Shown: positions 56,473 through 64,000 of the stretch, in pieces
Position numbering within the stretch: position 1 is the first letter of the stretch
Layout: each line of letters begins with the position of its first letter
From: Pseudomonas fluorescens
GTDB lineage: Bacteria; Pseudomonadota; Gammaproteobacteria; Pseudomonadales; Pseudomonadaceae
DNA length: 64,000 bases
Assembly: GCF_900636825.1 (NCBI RefSeq)
Contig: NZ_LR134318.1
Location: forward strand, 1,707,501 to 1,771,500
Reading direction: 5' to 3'
Made by a program: the position numbers and the translations under genes
The notes under the pieces: generated by a model
What the model was told of the DNA's origin: nothing
Databases searched by the model: none
The model's input: only the letters and a program-made list of their open reading frames with translations

Positions 56473-56949
56473 ATGGCTGAAAACCCCGTTTTTGAGCGCG
56501 CGACGCGCTTTCTGTCGGCACTACGCCACTGTCAGGTGCTGAACCTGCAACTACACAGCGCGTCCGGCGAAGGGCTGACGGTGATCCTGCCTTATAGCGA
56601 AAAAATCGTCGGCAATCCCGAAACCGGGGTGATTCATGGCGGCGCAATTACCTCGTTGATGGATACCGCCTGCGGCATGTCCACACTGTGTGTATTACCC
56701 GAATTCGAAGTCTGCCCGACCCTGGATCTCCGCATCGACTACATGCACGCCGCCGAACCCCATAAAGATGTCTATGGCTTTGCCCAGTGCTATCGGGTGA
56801 CCACCGATGTGATCTTCGCCCGTGGCTTCGCCTATCAGGACGACCCAGACCAACCCATCGCCCACGTCGTCGGCACGTTCATGCGCATGGGCAAAGGACT
56901 CAAAGGCGCGAAAGGCTTCGCCGGCGCGATCAAGGGAGCTCAGCCATGA
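56473..56949 (+). CDS. PaaI-type hotdog thioesterase, first of a pair
   Basis: The protein of about 158 residues has the hotdog-fold thioesterase signature VIHGGAITSLMDTACGMS, with the conserved Gly-Gly loop after the HGG and an acidic residue in the helix, followed by DLRIDYMHAAEPHKDVYG. It would hydrolyse an acyl-CoA of unknown identity. MAENPVFERATRF is taken as the start; a longer reading begins with TTG at 56422 and has no family support. Its stop overlaps the second gene (ATGA). Confidence 0.85.
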   Translation: MAENPVFERATRFLSALRHCQVLNLQLHSASGEGLTVILPYSEKIVGNPETGVIHGGAITSLMDTACGMSTLCVLPEFEVCPTLDLRIDYMHAAEPHKDVYGFAQCYRVTTDVIFARGFAYQDDPDQPIAHVVGTFMRMGKGLKGAKGFAGAIKGAQP

Positions 56950-57398
56950 GCAGCGATCTCAAGGATCGCCTGCAGCAGGCGCATGCCGAAGGCGATTACG
57001 CGCCACTGTTGCAACTGATCCCTTATGCAGGGCTGATCGGCATTGAATGCGCGCGGGTCGGCGACGAATTGCTGTTCAAGTTGCCAGCGAACAAGGACAA
57101 CATTGGTAACCCTTTGTTGCCGGCGATCCACGGCGGGGTGATTGCCGGCTTCATGGAGCTTGCGGCGGCCCTGCATTTGCTGATTTTCACCGAGACGCCG
57201 GGCGTGCCGAAAATCATCGACTTCTCCCTCGATTACCTGCGCGCCGGGCAATTTCGCGACACCTGGGCCAAATGTCAGGTGTGCCGCCAGGGCCGGCGCG
57301 TCGCCAACGTGGCCATCACTGCTTGGCAAAGCACCGAGGGCGAACCGATTGCCACCGCTCGCGCACATTTCAAAATCGATGAGCCCTTGAAATCCTGA
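56946..57398 (+). CDS. PaaI-type hotdog thioesterase, second of a pair
   Basis: The 150-residue protein has the same fold, with the signature AIHGGVIAGFMELAAALHL and IDFSLDYLRAGQFRDTW. It is related to its neighbour but clearly diverged, so the pair probably arose by old duplication and may form a heteromer; this is inferred. Its last codons overlap a sigma-32-like promoter for htpG. Confidence 0.85.
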   Translation: MSSDLKDRLQQAHAEGDYAPLLQLIPYAGLIGIECARVGDELLFKLPANKDNIGNPLLPAIHGGVIAGFMELAAALHLLIFTETPGVPKIIDFSLDYLRAGQFRDTWAKCQVCRQGRRVANVAITAWQSTEGEPIATARAHFKIDEPLKS

Positions 57399-57412
57399 AC
57401 AGCGCCCCAAAC
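57386..57412 (+). promoter_or_regulatory. Sigma-32-like heat-shock promoter for htpG
   Basis: CTTGAAA, a 12-base spacer and CCCCAAAC match the sigma-32 (RpoH) consensus closely. The -35 element lies inside the end of the second thioesterase gene, about 90 bases before the htpG start. Confidence 0.65.
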
Positions 57413-57479
57413 TCAGATGACAACCCGCCGCCGACCATTCGGGTCGCGGCCAATGCCATCTGATTGGAGTTTGATGACC

Positions 57480-59384
57480 ATGAGTGTGGAAACTCAAAAG
57501 GAAACCCTGGGCTTCCAGACCGAGGTAAAGCAGCTGCTGCACCTCATGATCCATTCGCTGTATTCCAACAAGGAAATTTTCCTTCGCGAATTGATCTCGA
57601 ACGCCTCTGACGCTGTCGACAAGCTGCGCTTCGAAGCCCTGGCCAAGCCAGAGTTGCTCGAAGGTGGCGCTGATCTGAAAATCCGTGTGAGCTTCGACAA
57701 GGACGCCAAGACCGTCACCCTCGAAGACAACGGTATCGGCATGAACCGTGACGATGTGATCACCCATCTGGGGACCATCGCCAAATCGGGCACCGCCGAC
57801 TTCATGAAGAACCTTTCCGGCGATCAGAAGAAAGATTCGCACCTGATCGGCCAGTTCGGTGTGGGCTTCTATTCCGCCTTCATCGTTGCCGACCAGGTTG
57901 ACGTTTACTCCCGTCGCGCGGGCACTCCAGCGAGCGAAGGCGTGCACTGGTCGTCGAAAGGCGAGGGCGAGTTCGAAGTCGCCACCATCGAAAAAGCAGA
58001 GCGCGGCACACGCATCGTCTTGCACCTCAAAGCGGCGGAAGACGAGTTCGCTGATGGCTGGCGTCTGCGCAACATCATCAAGAAATACTCCGACCACATC
58101 GCTTTGCCGATCGAGCTGCCGAAAGAAGCTGCTGCCGCCGAAGGCGAAGAAGCTCCCGCCGTCGAATGGGAAACCGTCAACCGCGCCAGCGCACTGTGGA
58201 CCCGTCCGCGTACTGAAGTGAAGGACGAGGAATACCAGGAATTTTACAAGCACATCGCTCACGACTTCGAAAATCCGCTGTCGTGGAGCCACAACAAGGT
58301 TGAAGGCAAGCTCGAGTACAGCTCGCTGTTGTACGTGCCGGCCCGTGCACCGTTCGATCTGTACCAGCGTGAAGCGCCCAAAGGCCTGAAGCTGTATGTC
58401 CAGCGCGTGTTCGTCATGGATCAGGCCGAGTCGTTCCTGCCGCTGTACCTGCGCTTCATCAAAGGTGTGGTCGATTCCAACGACCTGTCGCTGAACGTGT
58501 CGCGCGAAATCCTGCAGAAAGACCCGATCATCGATTCGATGAAAACCGCGCTGACCAAGCGCGTGCTGGACATGCTGGAAAAACTGGCAAAGAACGAGCC
58601 TGAGCAATACAAAGGCTTCTGGAAAAACTTCGGTCAGGTCATGAAAGAAGGCCCGGCAGAAGATTTCGCCAACAAAGAGAAAATTGCCGGTCTGCTGCGT
58701 TTCGCATCGACCCACGGCGACGACGGCGAGCAGGTTGTCGGTCTGGCTGACTACCTGGCCCGTGCCAAGGAAGGTCAGGACAAGATCTACTACCTCACCG
58801 GCGAAACCTACGCGCAGGTCAAGAACAGCCCGCACCTGGAAGTCTTCCGCAAGAAAGGCATCGAAGTGCTGCTGCTGACCGACCGCATCGACGAGTGGCT
58901 GATGAGCTACCTCAGCGAATTCGATGGCAAGACCTTTGTCGACGTTGCGCGAGGTGATCTGGATCTGGGCAATCTGGACTCGGAAGAGGACAAGAAAGCC
59001 GCAGAGGAGGTCGCCAAGTCCAAAGAGGGTCTGGTCGAGCGCCTGAAAACCGCGCTGGGCGATTCCGTCGCCGAAGTTCGCGTGTCGCATCGTCTGACCG
59101 ATTCGCCGGCCATCCTGGCCATTGGCGAACAGGACCTGGGCCTGCAAATGCGCCAGATCCTCGAAGCCAGTGGGCAGAAGGTGCCGGATTCGAAGCCGAT
59201 CTTCGAATTCAACCCAAGCCACCCGCTCATCGAAAAACTCGATGGCGAGCAAAGCGAAGAGCGTTTTGGCGACCTGTCGCACATCCTCTTCGATCAGGCC
59301 GCGCTGGCGGCTGGCGACAGCTTGAACGATCCGGCGGCTTACGTGCGCCGTCTGAACAAGCTGCTGGTTGAACTGTCGGTTTAA
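57480..59384 (+). CDS. htpG: Chaperone protein HtpG (Hsp90)
   Basis: HtpG is the bacterial Hsp90, an ATP-driven chaperone. The 634-residue protein has the N-terminal GHKL ATPase with [25 protein letters not shown] and [15 protein letters not shown], a middle domain with LNVSREILQ and a C-terminal dimerisation domain. The start [13 protein letters not shown] is well conserved; upstream in-frame Met codons are ignored. A sigma-32-like promoter lies just upstream. Confidence 0.98.
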   Translation: MSVETQKETLGFQTEVKQLLHLMIHSLYSNKEIFLRELISNASDAVDKLRFEALAKPELLEGGADLKIRVSFDKDAKTVTLEDNGIGMNRDDVITHLGTIAKSGTADFMKNLSGDQKKDSHLIGQFGVGFYSAFIVADQVDVYSRRAGTPASEGVHWSSKGEGEFEVATIEKAERGTRIVLHLKAAEDEFADGWRLRNIIKKYSDHIALPIELPKEAAAAEGEEAPAVEWETVNRASALWTRPRTEVKDEEYQEFYKHIAHDFENPLSWSHNKVEGKLEYSSLLYVPARAPFDLYQREAPKGLKLYVQRVFVMDQAESFLPLYLRFIKGVVDSNDLSLNVSREILQKDPIIDSMKTALTKRVLDMLEKLAKNEPEQYKGFWKNFGQVMKEGPAEDFANKEKIAGLLRFASTHGDDGEQVVGLADYLARAKEGQDKIYYLTGETYAQVKNSPHLEVFRKKGIEVLLLTDRIDEWLMSYLSEFDGKTFVDVARGDLDLGNLDSEEDKKAAEEVAKSKEGLVERLKTALGDSVAEVRVSHRLTDSPAILAIGEQDLGLQMRQILEASGQKVPDSKPIFEFNPSHPLIEKLDGEQSEERFGDLSHILFDQAALAAGDSLNDPAAYVRRLNKLLVELSV

Positions 59385-59395
59385 TCAAGTTGTAG

Positions 59396-59420
59396 AAAAA
59401 CCCGCTTCGGCGGGTTTTTT
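59396..59420 (+). terminator. Intrinsic terminator of htpG
   Basis: AAAAACCCGC TTCG GCGGGTTTTTT, a tetraloop hairpin with a T run. Confidence 0.9.
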
Positions 59421-59453
59421 CATTCTGGTGTTTAAACGAATCAGGAGTGAGAA

Positions 59454-60182
59454 ATGAGCCAAGTCACTGTACGTTCCGTGGTCTATCAGATTGACGGCCA
59501 GCCTTATGAAGGCCGTCTGGCGTTCGACGCTGAGCACAGAGGCGCGCGTCCGGGCTTGCTGATGGCGCCGAACTGGATGGGTGTTGGTGCTGGCGCTGAA
59601 GAGATCGCCAAATCAGTCGCGGCCGAGGGTTACGTGGTGTTGATCGCCGACGTTTACGGTCAGGCCGTGCGTCCGCAGAACAACGATCAGGCGCTGGCTG
59701 CGATGACGCCGCTCAAGGACGACCGCGCGCTGCTGCGCAAACGTCTGCAAGTGGCCTTCGAACATCTGCAGACTCAGGGCGAGGCGGCGGTGGATACCTC
59801 GAAACTGGCGGTGTTCGGTTTCTGCTTCGGCGGTTGCTGTGCACTGGATCTCGCGCGGACCGGCGCGCCAGTAAAAGCGGTGGTGTCATTCCACGGCACG
59901 CTGGATTCGCCAAACCCGGCGGACGCGAAAAACATCAAGGGCTCGGTGCTGGTGCTGCACGGCGCTTCCGATCCGTTGGTGCCGAAAGAGCAGTTGCCTG
60001 CGTTTGAAGACGAAATGAACGCAGCGCATGTGGACTGGCAGCTGTTGAGTTACGGCGGCGCCGTGCACTCGTTTACCGATCCGCATGCAAATGTGCCGGG
60101 CAAGATGATGTACGACGAGAAGACGGCCAAGCGCGCGTTCAAGTCGATGCATGATCTGCTGGATGAAGTGTTCAACGGTTAA
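59454..60182 (+). CDS. Dienelactone hydrolase family protein
   Basis: The 242-residue protein is an alpha/beta hydrolase of the dienelactone hydrolase family. GFCFGG puts the nucleophile Cys at 124; an Asp near 172 (HGASDPLVP) and the His near 205 (GGAVHSFTDP) complete the triad. The substrate is not known, and no aromatic-degradation genes are nearby. AGGAG before the ATG is a good ribosome-binding site. Confidence 0.9.
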   Translation: MSQVTVRSVVYQIDGQPYEGRLAFDAEHRGARPGLLMAPNWMGVGAGAEEIAKSVAAEGYVVLIADVYGQAVRPQNNDQALAAMTPLKDDRALLRKRLQVAFEHLQTQGEAAVDTSKLAVFGFCFGGCCALDLARTGAPVKAVVSFHGTLDSPNPADAKNIKGSVLVLHGASDPLVPKEQLPAFEDEMNAAHVDWQLLSYGGAVHSFTDPHANVPGKMMYDEKTAKRAFKSMHDLLDEVFNG

Positions 60183-60192
60183 AAGCGAAAAA

Positions 60193-60369
60193 CCCCTCAC
60201 CCTAGCCCTCTCCCGGAGGGAGAGGGGACTGATTGGGGGTTGCTCGGGAGTGGCGTCGACCTGAACGTGAATAGGTGAATCCATAATCGCCGAGGCTTTT
60301 CAGGTCGATGTATAACGCAAGACACCTCGGTCGGCTCCCTCTCCCTCTGGGAGAGGGCTGGGGTGAGGG
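60193..60369. repeat. Intergenic palindromic repeat, 'CCCTCTCC..GGAGAGGG' family (copy C2, paired)
   Basis: Two inverted copies (60193-60228 and 60334-60369) separated by about 105 bases, between the convergent dienelactone hydrolase and pirin genes. Each contains CCCTCTCC/GGAGAGGG stems like the copy in the gcl-hyi junction. Confidence 0.84.
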
Positions 60370-60377
60370 TAAGCGGC

Positions 60378-61244
60378 CTAGCGCGGTAGTTCGATCCGCT
60401 CGACTTCCCCCGGCACCGTCGGCCAATCCCCGGCTGCCCATTTACGCCGTGCCTCATCGATGGCCGCCGGATCACTGGCAACAAAATTCCAGTTGATTCG
60501 GCGCGGCCCGTCCAGCGGCGCGCCGCCGAACACCACTGCGTGTACGTCGCTTTCGGCAAACAGACTCAGCTCCTCGCCCGCTGGCAATACCACCAGCTCA
60601 TGCGGCTCGATCAACTCGCCATCCAGCTGCGCATCGCCACTCAAGACATAAATCGCGCGCTCTTCGTGTTCGATCGGGATTAGCAGCGTGGTCGCGGTTT
60701 GCATGTTTACCTCCGCATACAGCGTAGGAGAAAGCACCGGCACCGGCGATTCCAGGCAAAAGCCTGACCCGGCGATCATCCGGATCTGCACGCCAAGGTT
60801 ATCGCTGACTGGCAACGTCGTGGCCGGGTGGTGGCTGTAATGTCCCGGGCCTTGCTCGTGCGCCTTGGGCGAGGCCAGCCAGACTTGCAAGCCGTGCAGG
60901 GTAAAAGTTTCGGCGAGCAGCGGCGCAGGAGTGCGCTCGACATGGGCGATGGCGCTGCCGGCGGTCATCCAGCTGACATCGCCAGCGCTGACCACTTGAT
61001 CCGAACCAAGGCTGTCTTTGTGTTGCAACTGCCCTTGGAACAGATAAGTGAGGGTCGACAGACCGATGTGCGGATGCTGTCGGATGTCCATGCCTTTGCC
61101 TGTCGGATAAACCGTCTCAAGCATGTGATCGAAAAATACGAAAGGCCCGACATTGCGGCATTTGGCTGACGGCAGTGGGCGCAAAATCGGCTGCCCTTCG
61201 ACGTCTTCGGCGCGTGGGCGAATGATCAGGGGTGGCGTGTCCAT
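60378..61244 (-). CDS. Pirin family protein
   Basis: The 288-residue protein has the double-cupin pirin fold: VGPFVFFDHMLE, RQHPHIGLSTLTYLFQGQLQHKDSLG and GDVSWMTAGSAIAHVE, with the metal-binding His residues visible in the first cupin, and a second cupin after residue 170. Pirins include quercetinase-like and regulatory members; which applies here is unknown. It is monocistronic on the reverse strand. Confidence 0.92.
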   Translation of the reverse strand: MDTPPLIIRPRAEDVEGQPILRPLPSAKCRNVGPFVFFDHMLETVYPTGKGMDIRQHPHIGLSTLTYLFQGQLQHKDSLGSDQVVSAGDVSWMTAGSAIAHVERTPAPLLAETFTLHGLQVWLASPKAHEQGPGHYSHHPATTLPVSDNLGVQIRMIAGSGFCLESPVPVLSPTLYAEVNMQTATTLLIPIEHEERAIYVLSGDAQLDGELIEPHELVVLPAGEELSLFAESDVHAVVFGGAPLDGPRRINWNFVASDPAAIDEARRKWAAGDWPTVPGEVERIELPR

Positions 61245-61305
61245 GGTGGATTCCAGGCTGAGCGGGTGATGCCAGAAGCATAACCCGCCGCTGGCGTGAG
61301 GAGGA

Positions 61306-61722
61306 TTATTGGCTATCGAAGCCTTGCGGGGCGTGAGTTTCGATGGTGACTTCGCTGGTGGTCATCAGCTTGTGGATCGGGCAGCGGTGGGCGACACGCA
61401 GCAGTTCCTCGCGCTGGGCGTCGGTCAGCACGCCTTTGAGAGTCAGTGTCACATGCAGGGCGTATTTGCCTTTCTGCTCCTCGCTGTTGTCGCGCTTCAC
61501 TTCGACCCCGACACCGGTCAGCGGAATGTCTTTCTTCTTCGCGTACATCTTGAGGGTCAGGGCCTTGCAGGCGCCGAGTGCGGCGTCGAAATAATCGTGC
61601 GGCTCGGGTGCGGTGCCTTCACCGCCGGCAGTCTTCGGCACGTCGGCGAATAACTCGTGATCATCGATCTGGACAGTGTGACGAAAACCTTCAGCGGAGA
61701 CGGTATTGACGGTAACAGTCAT
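61306..61722 (-). CDS. OsmC family peroxiredoxin-like protein
   Basis: The 138-residue protein belongs to the OsmC/Ohr superfamily of peroxide-detoxifying proteins: a Cys in the ALGACKALTLKMYAKKK block and a second in RVAHRCPIHKLM are the paired redox cysteines. MTVTVNTVSAEGF is the start; the 23 residues upstream are rejected. Confidence 0.9.
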   Translation of the reverse strand: MTVTVNTVSAEGFRHTVQIDDHELFADVPKTAGGEGTAPEPHDYFDAALGACKALTLKMYAKKKDIPLTGVGVEVKRDNSEEQKGKYALHVTLTLKGVLTDAQREELLRVAHRCPIHKLMTTSEVTIETHAPQGFDSQ

Positions 61723-61875
61723 GGAAACCTCACGGGCAGTAGGAAAAATCGTTCGATAAAACGGGATCTCGCAGTTATAGAACATTCCCACGCGGTACGC
61801 GTTCCGCTTTCCTGCGCGATGAACCCTTATCGTTGGGGCGCGGTCTAGGCTATGCCTATTTGCTGGAGATTACTT

Positions 61876-62898
61876 GTGTCCCTGTATCGTTTGAGTCTCG
61901 CCTGCCTGCTGGTGGTTGCCGGTAGCGCCAGCGCCCGTGAATACACCTACAGCGATGCGCACCTGCACTACGTGGATTTTTTCCAGGAAACAGCCGGCAT
62001 GCAGAAATTGCTGACGGCCATGCAAGAAAATTCCATCGAGCACGTGATGATTTCCGGCATTCCCGTGGCGAAGAAGTGGCACGAAGACGAACCCAAGCGT
62101 CCGCGCTACTACGCGGGGGACGACGCCGATGCCTATTGGTACAGCGCCACGGATGTGATCGTTGCCGATGCGGTGCAGAAACTATCGCCCGAACAGCGTC
62201 AGTACTTTCATCCTTTTCTGTCGGGCTTCAATCCCAACGACAAGAATTCCGCTGCGCACATCCAGCGCATGCTCGACCTGTACCCCGGCCTCTGGCAGGG
62301 CATCGGCGAAGTATTCACCCGGCATGACGACCTCACGGCGTTGACGTCCGGCGACACGCCACGCGCCAACAACGAGGCAATGACCAGAATTTATCACCTT
62401 GCCGCGGAAAACGATTTGCCAGTGATGCTGCACTCCAACATCACCTCCAAGCGTGAGAAAAATCCGCTGTACCTGAAGGAAGTCGAGGAGCCGCTGCGCA
62501 ATCATCCGCATACCCGTTTCATCTGGGCACACGCTGGCACCAGTGCGGAAATCCATCGGCATCAGACGCAGTTGCCGTTTCTCTTGCCAACTTTGACGCG
62601 CCTGCTTGAAGCCTATCCCAACCTGTTCATCGATCTGTCCTGGAGCATGCTCACGCCGTATCTGCTGGACGAGCAGGGCCAGCCTCGACCGGAGTGGCTG
62701 GCGCTGGTGGAAAAGTATCCGGAGCGCTTCATGCTCGGCTCAGACGTCGTAGGACGGTTCAACAAGCTCGGTCAGGAAATGCACAGCTATAAACCGTTTC
62801 TCGACGCGCTGCCGGAAGCAGTAGCGCGAAAAGTCGCACGGGACAACTTCCTGGCGATATTGCCGCGTGCAGCGGCAACAACCGGGTCCTCGCGATGA
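61876..62898 (+). CDS. Exported amidohydrolase-family (metal-dependent TIM-barrel) protein
   Basis: The 340-residue protein has a signal peptide (about 20 residues, ending ASA) and an Amidohydrolase_2-like barrel: the metal-ligand pair SDAHLHYVDFF, a His in PVMLHSN, another in FIWAHAGTSAE, and Asp in LGSDVVG. It would hydrolyse or decarboxylate an unknown substrate in the periplasm. GTG at 61876, six bases after GGAGA, is preferred to ATG at 61852. Confidence 0.82.
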   Translation: MSLYRLSLACLLVVAGSASAREYTYSDAHLHYVDFFQETAGMQKLLTAMQENSIEHVMISGIPVAKKWHEDEPKRPRYYAGDDADAYWYSATDVIVADAVQKLSPEQRQYFHPFLSGFNPNDKNSAAHIQRMLDLYPGLWQGIGEVFTRHDDLTALTSGDTPRANNEAMTRIYHLAAENDLPVMLHSNITSKREKNPLYLKEVEEPLRNHPHTRFIWAHAGTSAEIHRHQTQLPFLLPTLTRLLEAYPNLFIDLSWSMLTPYLLDEQGQPRPEWLALVEKYPERFMLGSDVVGRFNKLGQEMHSYKPFLDALPEAVARKVARDNFLAILPRAAATTGSSR

Positions 62899-62952
62899 TC
62901 GTTCGCTGTGAGCTGACGATGGTCGCCAATATCCCGATGCGACCAAATCCCC

Positions 62953-63051
62953 TGTAGGAGCTGACGAGTGCAACGAGGCTGCGATCTTTTGATCTTGATT
63001 CGATGCAAGCATGAAAAGATCGCAGCCTCGTTGCACTCGTCAGCTCCTACA
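62953..63051. repeat. REP pair, variant 'GTAGGAGCTGACGAGTGCAACGAG' subtype (copy A8)
   Basis: Arms at 62953-62994 and 63013-63051 are nearly perfect inverted copies, but the central stem is changed (GACGAGTGCAACGAG in place of GCCGCAGG), which makes a distinct subtype. The outer 12 and inner 20 bases are as in the other copies. Confidence 0.85.
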
Positions 63052-63127
63052 GGGGTGGCAGTGTGGCGGGAATTGCAGGCAAAAAAATACAGGGGGGGCG
63101 GTGTGGCGGGAATTGCAGGCAAAAAAA
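63048..63127. repeat. Tandem duplication of a 40-base unit
   Basis: Two adjacent copies (63048-63087 and 63088-63127) differ at two positions only. Each contains GTGTGGCGGGAATTGCAGGC followed by seven A residues. The unit begins within the last bases of the REP pair and ends in the A run of the following terminator. Confidence 0.92.
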
Positions 63128-63148
63128 AGCCCCGCATTTAACGGGGCT
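63121..63148 (-). terminator. Intrinsic terminator of the DUF3108 gene
   Basis: On the reverse strand the stem AGCCCCG / CGGGGCT is followed by a run of U. The forward-strand A run is part of the tandem duplicated unit. Confidence 0.85.
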
Positions 63149-63166
63149 CTTTGTTGTGGTGGCGGA

Positions 63167-63880
63167 TCAGCTGCCTTTGACAGCTTTGCCGTTGACGGTG
63201 CCGTCCTGGAGCATGATGTTGTATTCCTTGCCGTCGGTCTCAACCTGTTGCAGGCGGACCAGCAAGTAATCCCAGTCCTTGGCGAACCACAACACGGTGA
63301 TGCGCTTGCTTTGAGTCGGGTCGCGGACGCGCTCGACCTTGATCGCATCGATCTGGCCAGCCTTGGTCTCGACTTTCTCGGAACCCAGCACGCGGAAATC
63401 GTACGTATCGACTTCGCCGTCATCGACCACTTGATAGCTCATGGTCTTCTTGCCGGCAGCAACGTCATGCTGCAACGCCAATTGATAGGTGGACTTGTCG
63501 ACCATGCCACGGTTCAGCGGGATTTTCACCGCGTCGCCACGGTCGGTACCCGTGACCATTTTGCTGTTCCAGTCGAAGTCCAGATCAGCCTTTTTCGCTT
63601 TGCCCAGGCCACCACGTTCGAAGTGGTAGGACTGCGGCAGCAGCGTGTCCTTGTCGACGGTCAGGGTGCTTTCTTCATTCAGGCTGGCGATCATCATCGA
63701 GGCCTTGAAGCTGAGCTTCCAGACGCCGTTGGCTTCCTTGGTCAGGCTGCGCTCGGCGGTGCCGCTCATGGGTAGCTGTTTCCAGTCGGCGGTGTAGCTG
63801 GCGGAGAACGGTTGAAGGTCCGCTGCCTGCGCGAAGGGCAGGGCAAGCAGAGCGCAAGCGAAGAGCAGGGCGCGACGCAT
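63167..63880 (-). CDS. DUF3108 domain-containing exported protein
   Basis: The 237-residue protein has a signal peptide (ending FAQA, about residue 19) and a beta-rich DUF3108 domain (FSASYTADWKQLPMSGTAERSL to the C-terminus). The function is unknown; the fold suggests a periplasmic lipocalin-like or barrel-like protein. An AGGAG site precedes the start. It lies just downstream of purN, as in other pseudomonads, and may be co-transcribed with it. Confidence 0.88.
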   Translation of the reverse strand: MRRALLFACALLALPFAQAADLQPFSASYTADWKQLPMSGTAERSLTKEANGVWKLSFKASMMIASLNEESTLTVDKDTLLPQSYHFERGGLGKAKKADLDFDWNSKMVTGTDRGDAVKIPLNRGMVDKSTYQLALQHDVAAGKKTMSYQVVDDGEVDTYDFRVLGSEKVETKAGQIDAIKVERVRDPTQSKRITVLWFAKDWDYLLVRLQQVETDGKEYNIMLQDGTVNGKAVKGS

Positions 63881-63888
63881 AATATCTC

Positions 63889-64000
63889 CTAGATTCGAAT
63901 CAAGTGGCCGCTGGCCGCGAGTAACTGGCCGTCCAGTGAAGCACCGTGTTCACCGAGTGCGAGTCTGCCTTCGGCAAACCAGCGTACGGCCATCGGGTAG
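63889..64000 (-). CDS. purN: Phosphoribosylglycinamide formyltransferase (3' end only)
   Basis: Only the last 37 codons are inside the window, running off its right edge. The residues YPMAVRWFAEGRLALG and the short hydrophobic tail match the C-terminus of PurN, which formylates glycinamide ribonucleotide in purine synthesis. The stop lies 8 bases upstream of the DUF3108 start. Confidence 0.85.
   Translation of the reverse strand, partial: YPMAVRWFAEGRLALGEHGASLDGQLLAASGHLIRI

Noticed and set aside
56940..59282. Reverse-strand open frame of 780 codons
   Set aside because: Antisense to htpG and the second thioesterase gene; a GC3-skew shadow.

Overview
The window is a stretch of chromosome from a fluorescent Pseudomonas (P. 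fluorescens group). The evidence is the chemotaxis block cheB-motC-motD-parA-like-cheW-like-cheW next to a complete ccm operon, the gcl-hyi-glxR-ttuD-pyk order, the divergent gltA / sdhCDAB-sucAB-lpd-sucCD block, GC-rich codon use, and many copies of palindromic REP elements typical of this group. Most of the window is core genome. No prophage, transposase, rRNA, tRNA or CRISPR was seen.

Layout. 1-5.5 kb: end of the chemotaxis/stator operon, entering inside cheB. 5.6-7.6 kb: a reverse-strand pair, a FliK-like protein and a free-standing FlhB C-terminal domain. 7.7-14.7 kb: ccmABCDEFGHI for cytochrome c maturation, nearly every junction overlapping, then a small lipoprotein. 15.3-16.0 kb: a HicAB toxin-antitoxin module with a palindromic operator. 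16-20.5 kb: reverse-strand MFS exporter, sulfate-binding protein, voltage-gated K+ channel and urea transporter. 20.6-27.3 kb: the glyoxylate-to-pyruvate operon gcl-hyi-glxR-ttuD-pyk, divergent from a GlcG-like gene. 28-36.6 kb: secreted esterase, TetR regulator, DUF808 membrane protein, an alpha/beta hydrolase coupled to mlaA, a GH17 membrane protein and a betaine-type binding protein. 36.9-38.9 kb: DUF485-actP acetate/cation symporter pair. 38.9-39.86 kb: a gene-free kilobase holding two inverted copies of a ~220 bp repeat. 39.9-52.9 kb: gltA divergent from sdhCDAB-sucAB-lpd-sucCD, nearly a whole TCA segment, with structured leaders before sucA and sucC. 53.3-64 kb: brnQ, small membrane proteins, two hotdog thioesterases, htpG with a sigma-32-like promoter, dienelactone hydrolase, pirin, OsmC, an exported amidohydrolase, a DUF3108 protein and the 3' end of purN.

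How the genes fit together. Glyoxylate (from allantoin/glycolate) is condensed by Gcl and taken through GlxR and TtuD to phosphoglycerate and by Pyk to pyruvate; acetate enters through ActP and feeds GltA, Sdh and 2-oxoglutarate dehydrogenase. MlaA and its coupled hydrolase point to outer-membrane lipid maintenance.

The most notable non-textbook signals are: (1) the alpha/beta hydrolase overlapping an MlaA that lacks a lipobox; (2) the FliK-like plus 'pre-cleaved' FlhB-domain pair; (3) the ~800 bp element bounded by inverted 220 bp repeats upstream of actP/gltA; (4) a 9-bp tandem array inside a REP pair in front of sbp; (5) paired TTGTATACAA palindromes in the gcl control region; (6) foldable sucA and sucC leaders; (7) three different intergenic repeat families at three successive junctions of one operon.
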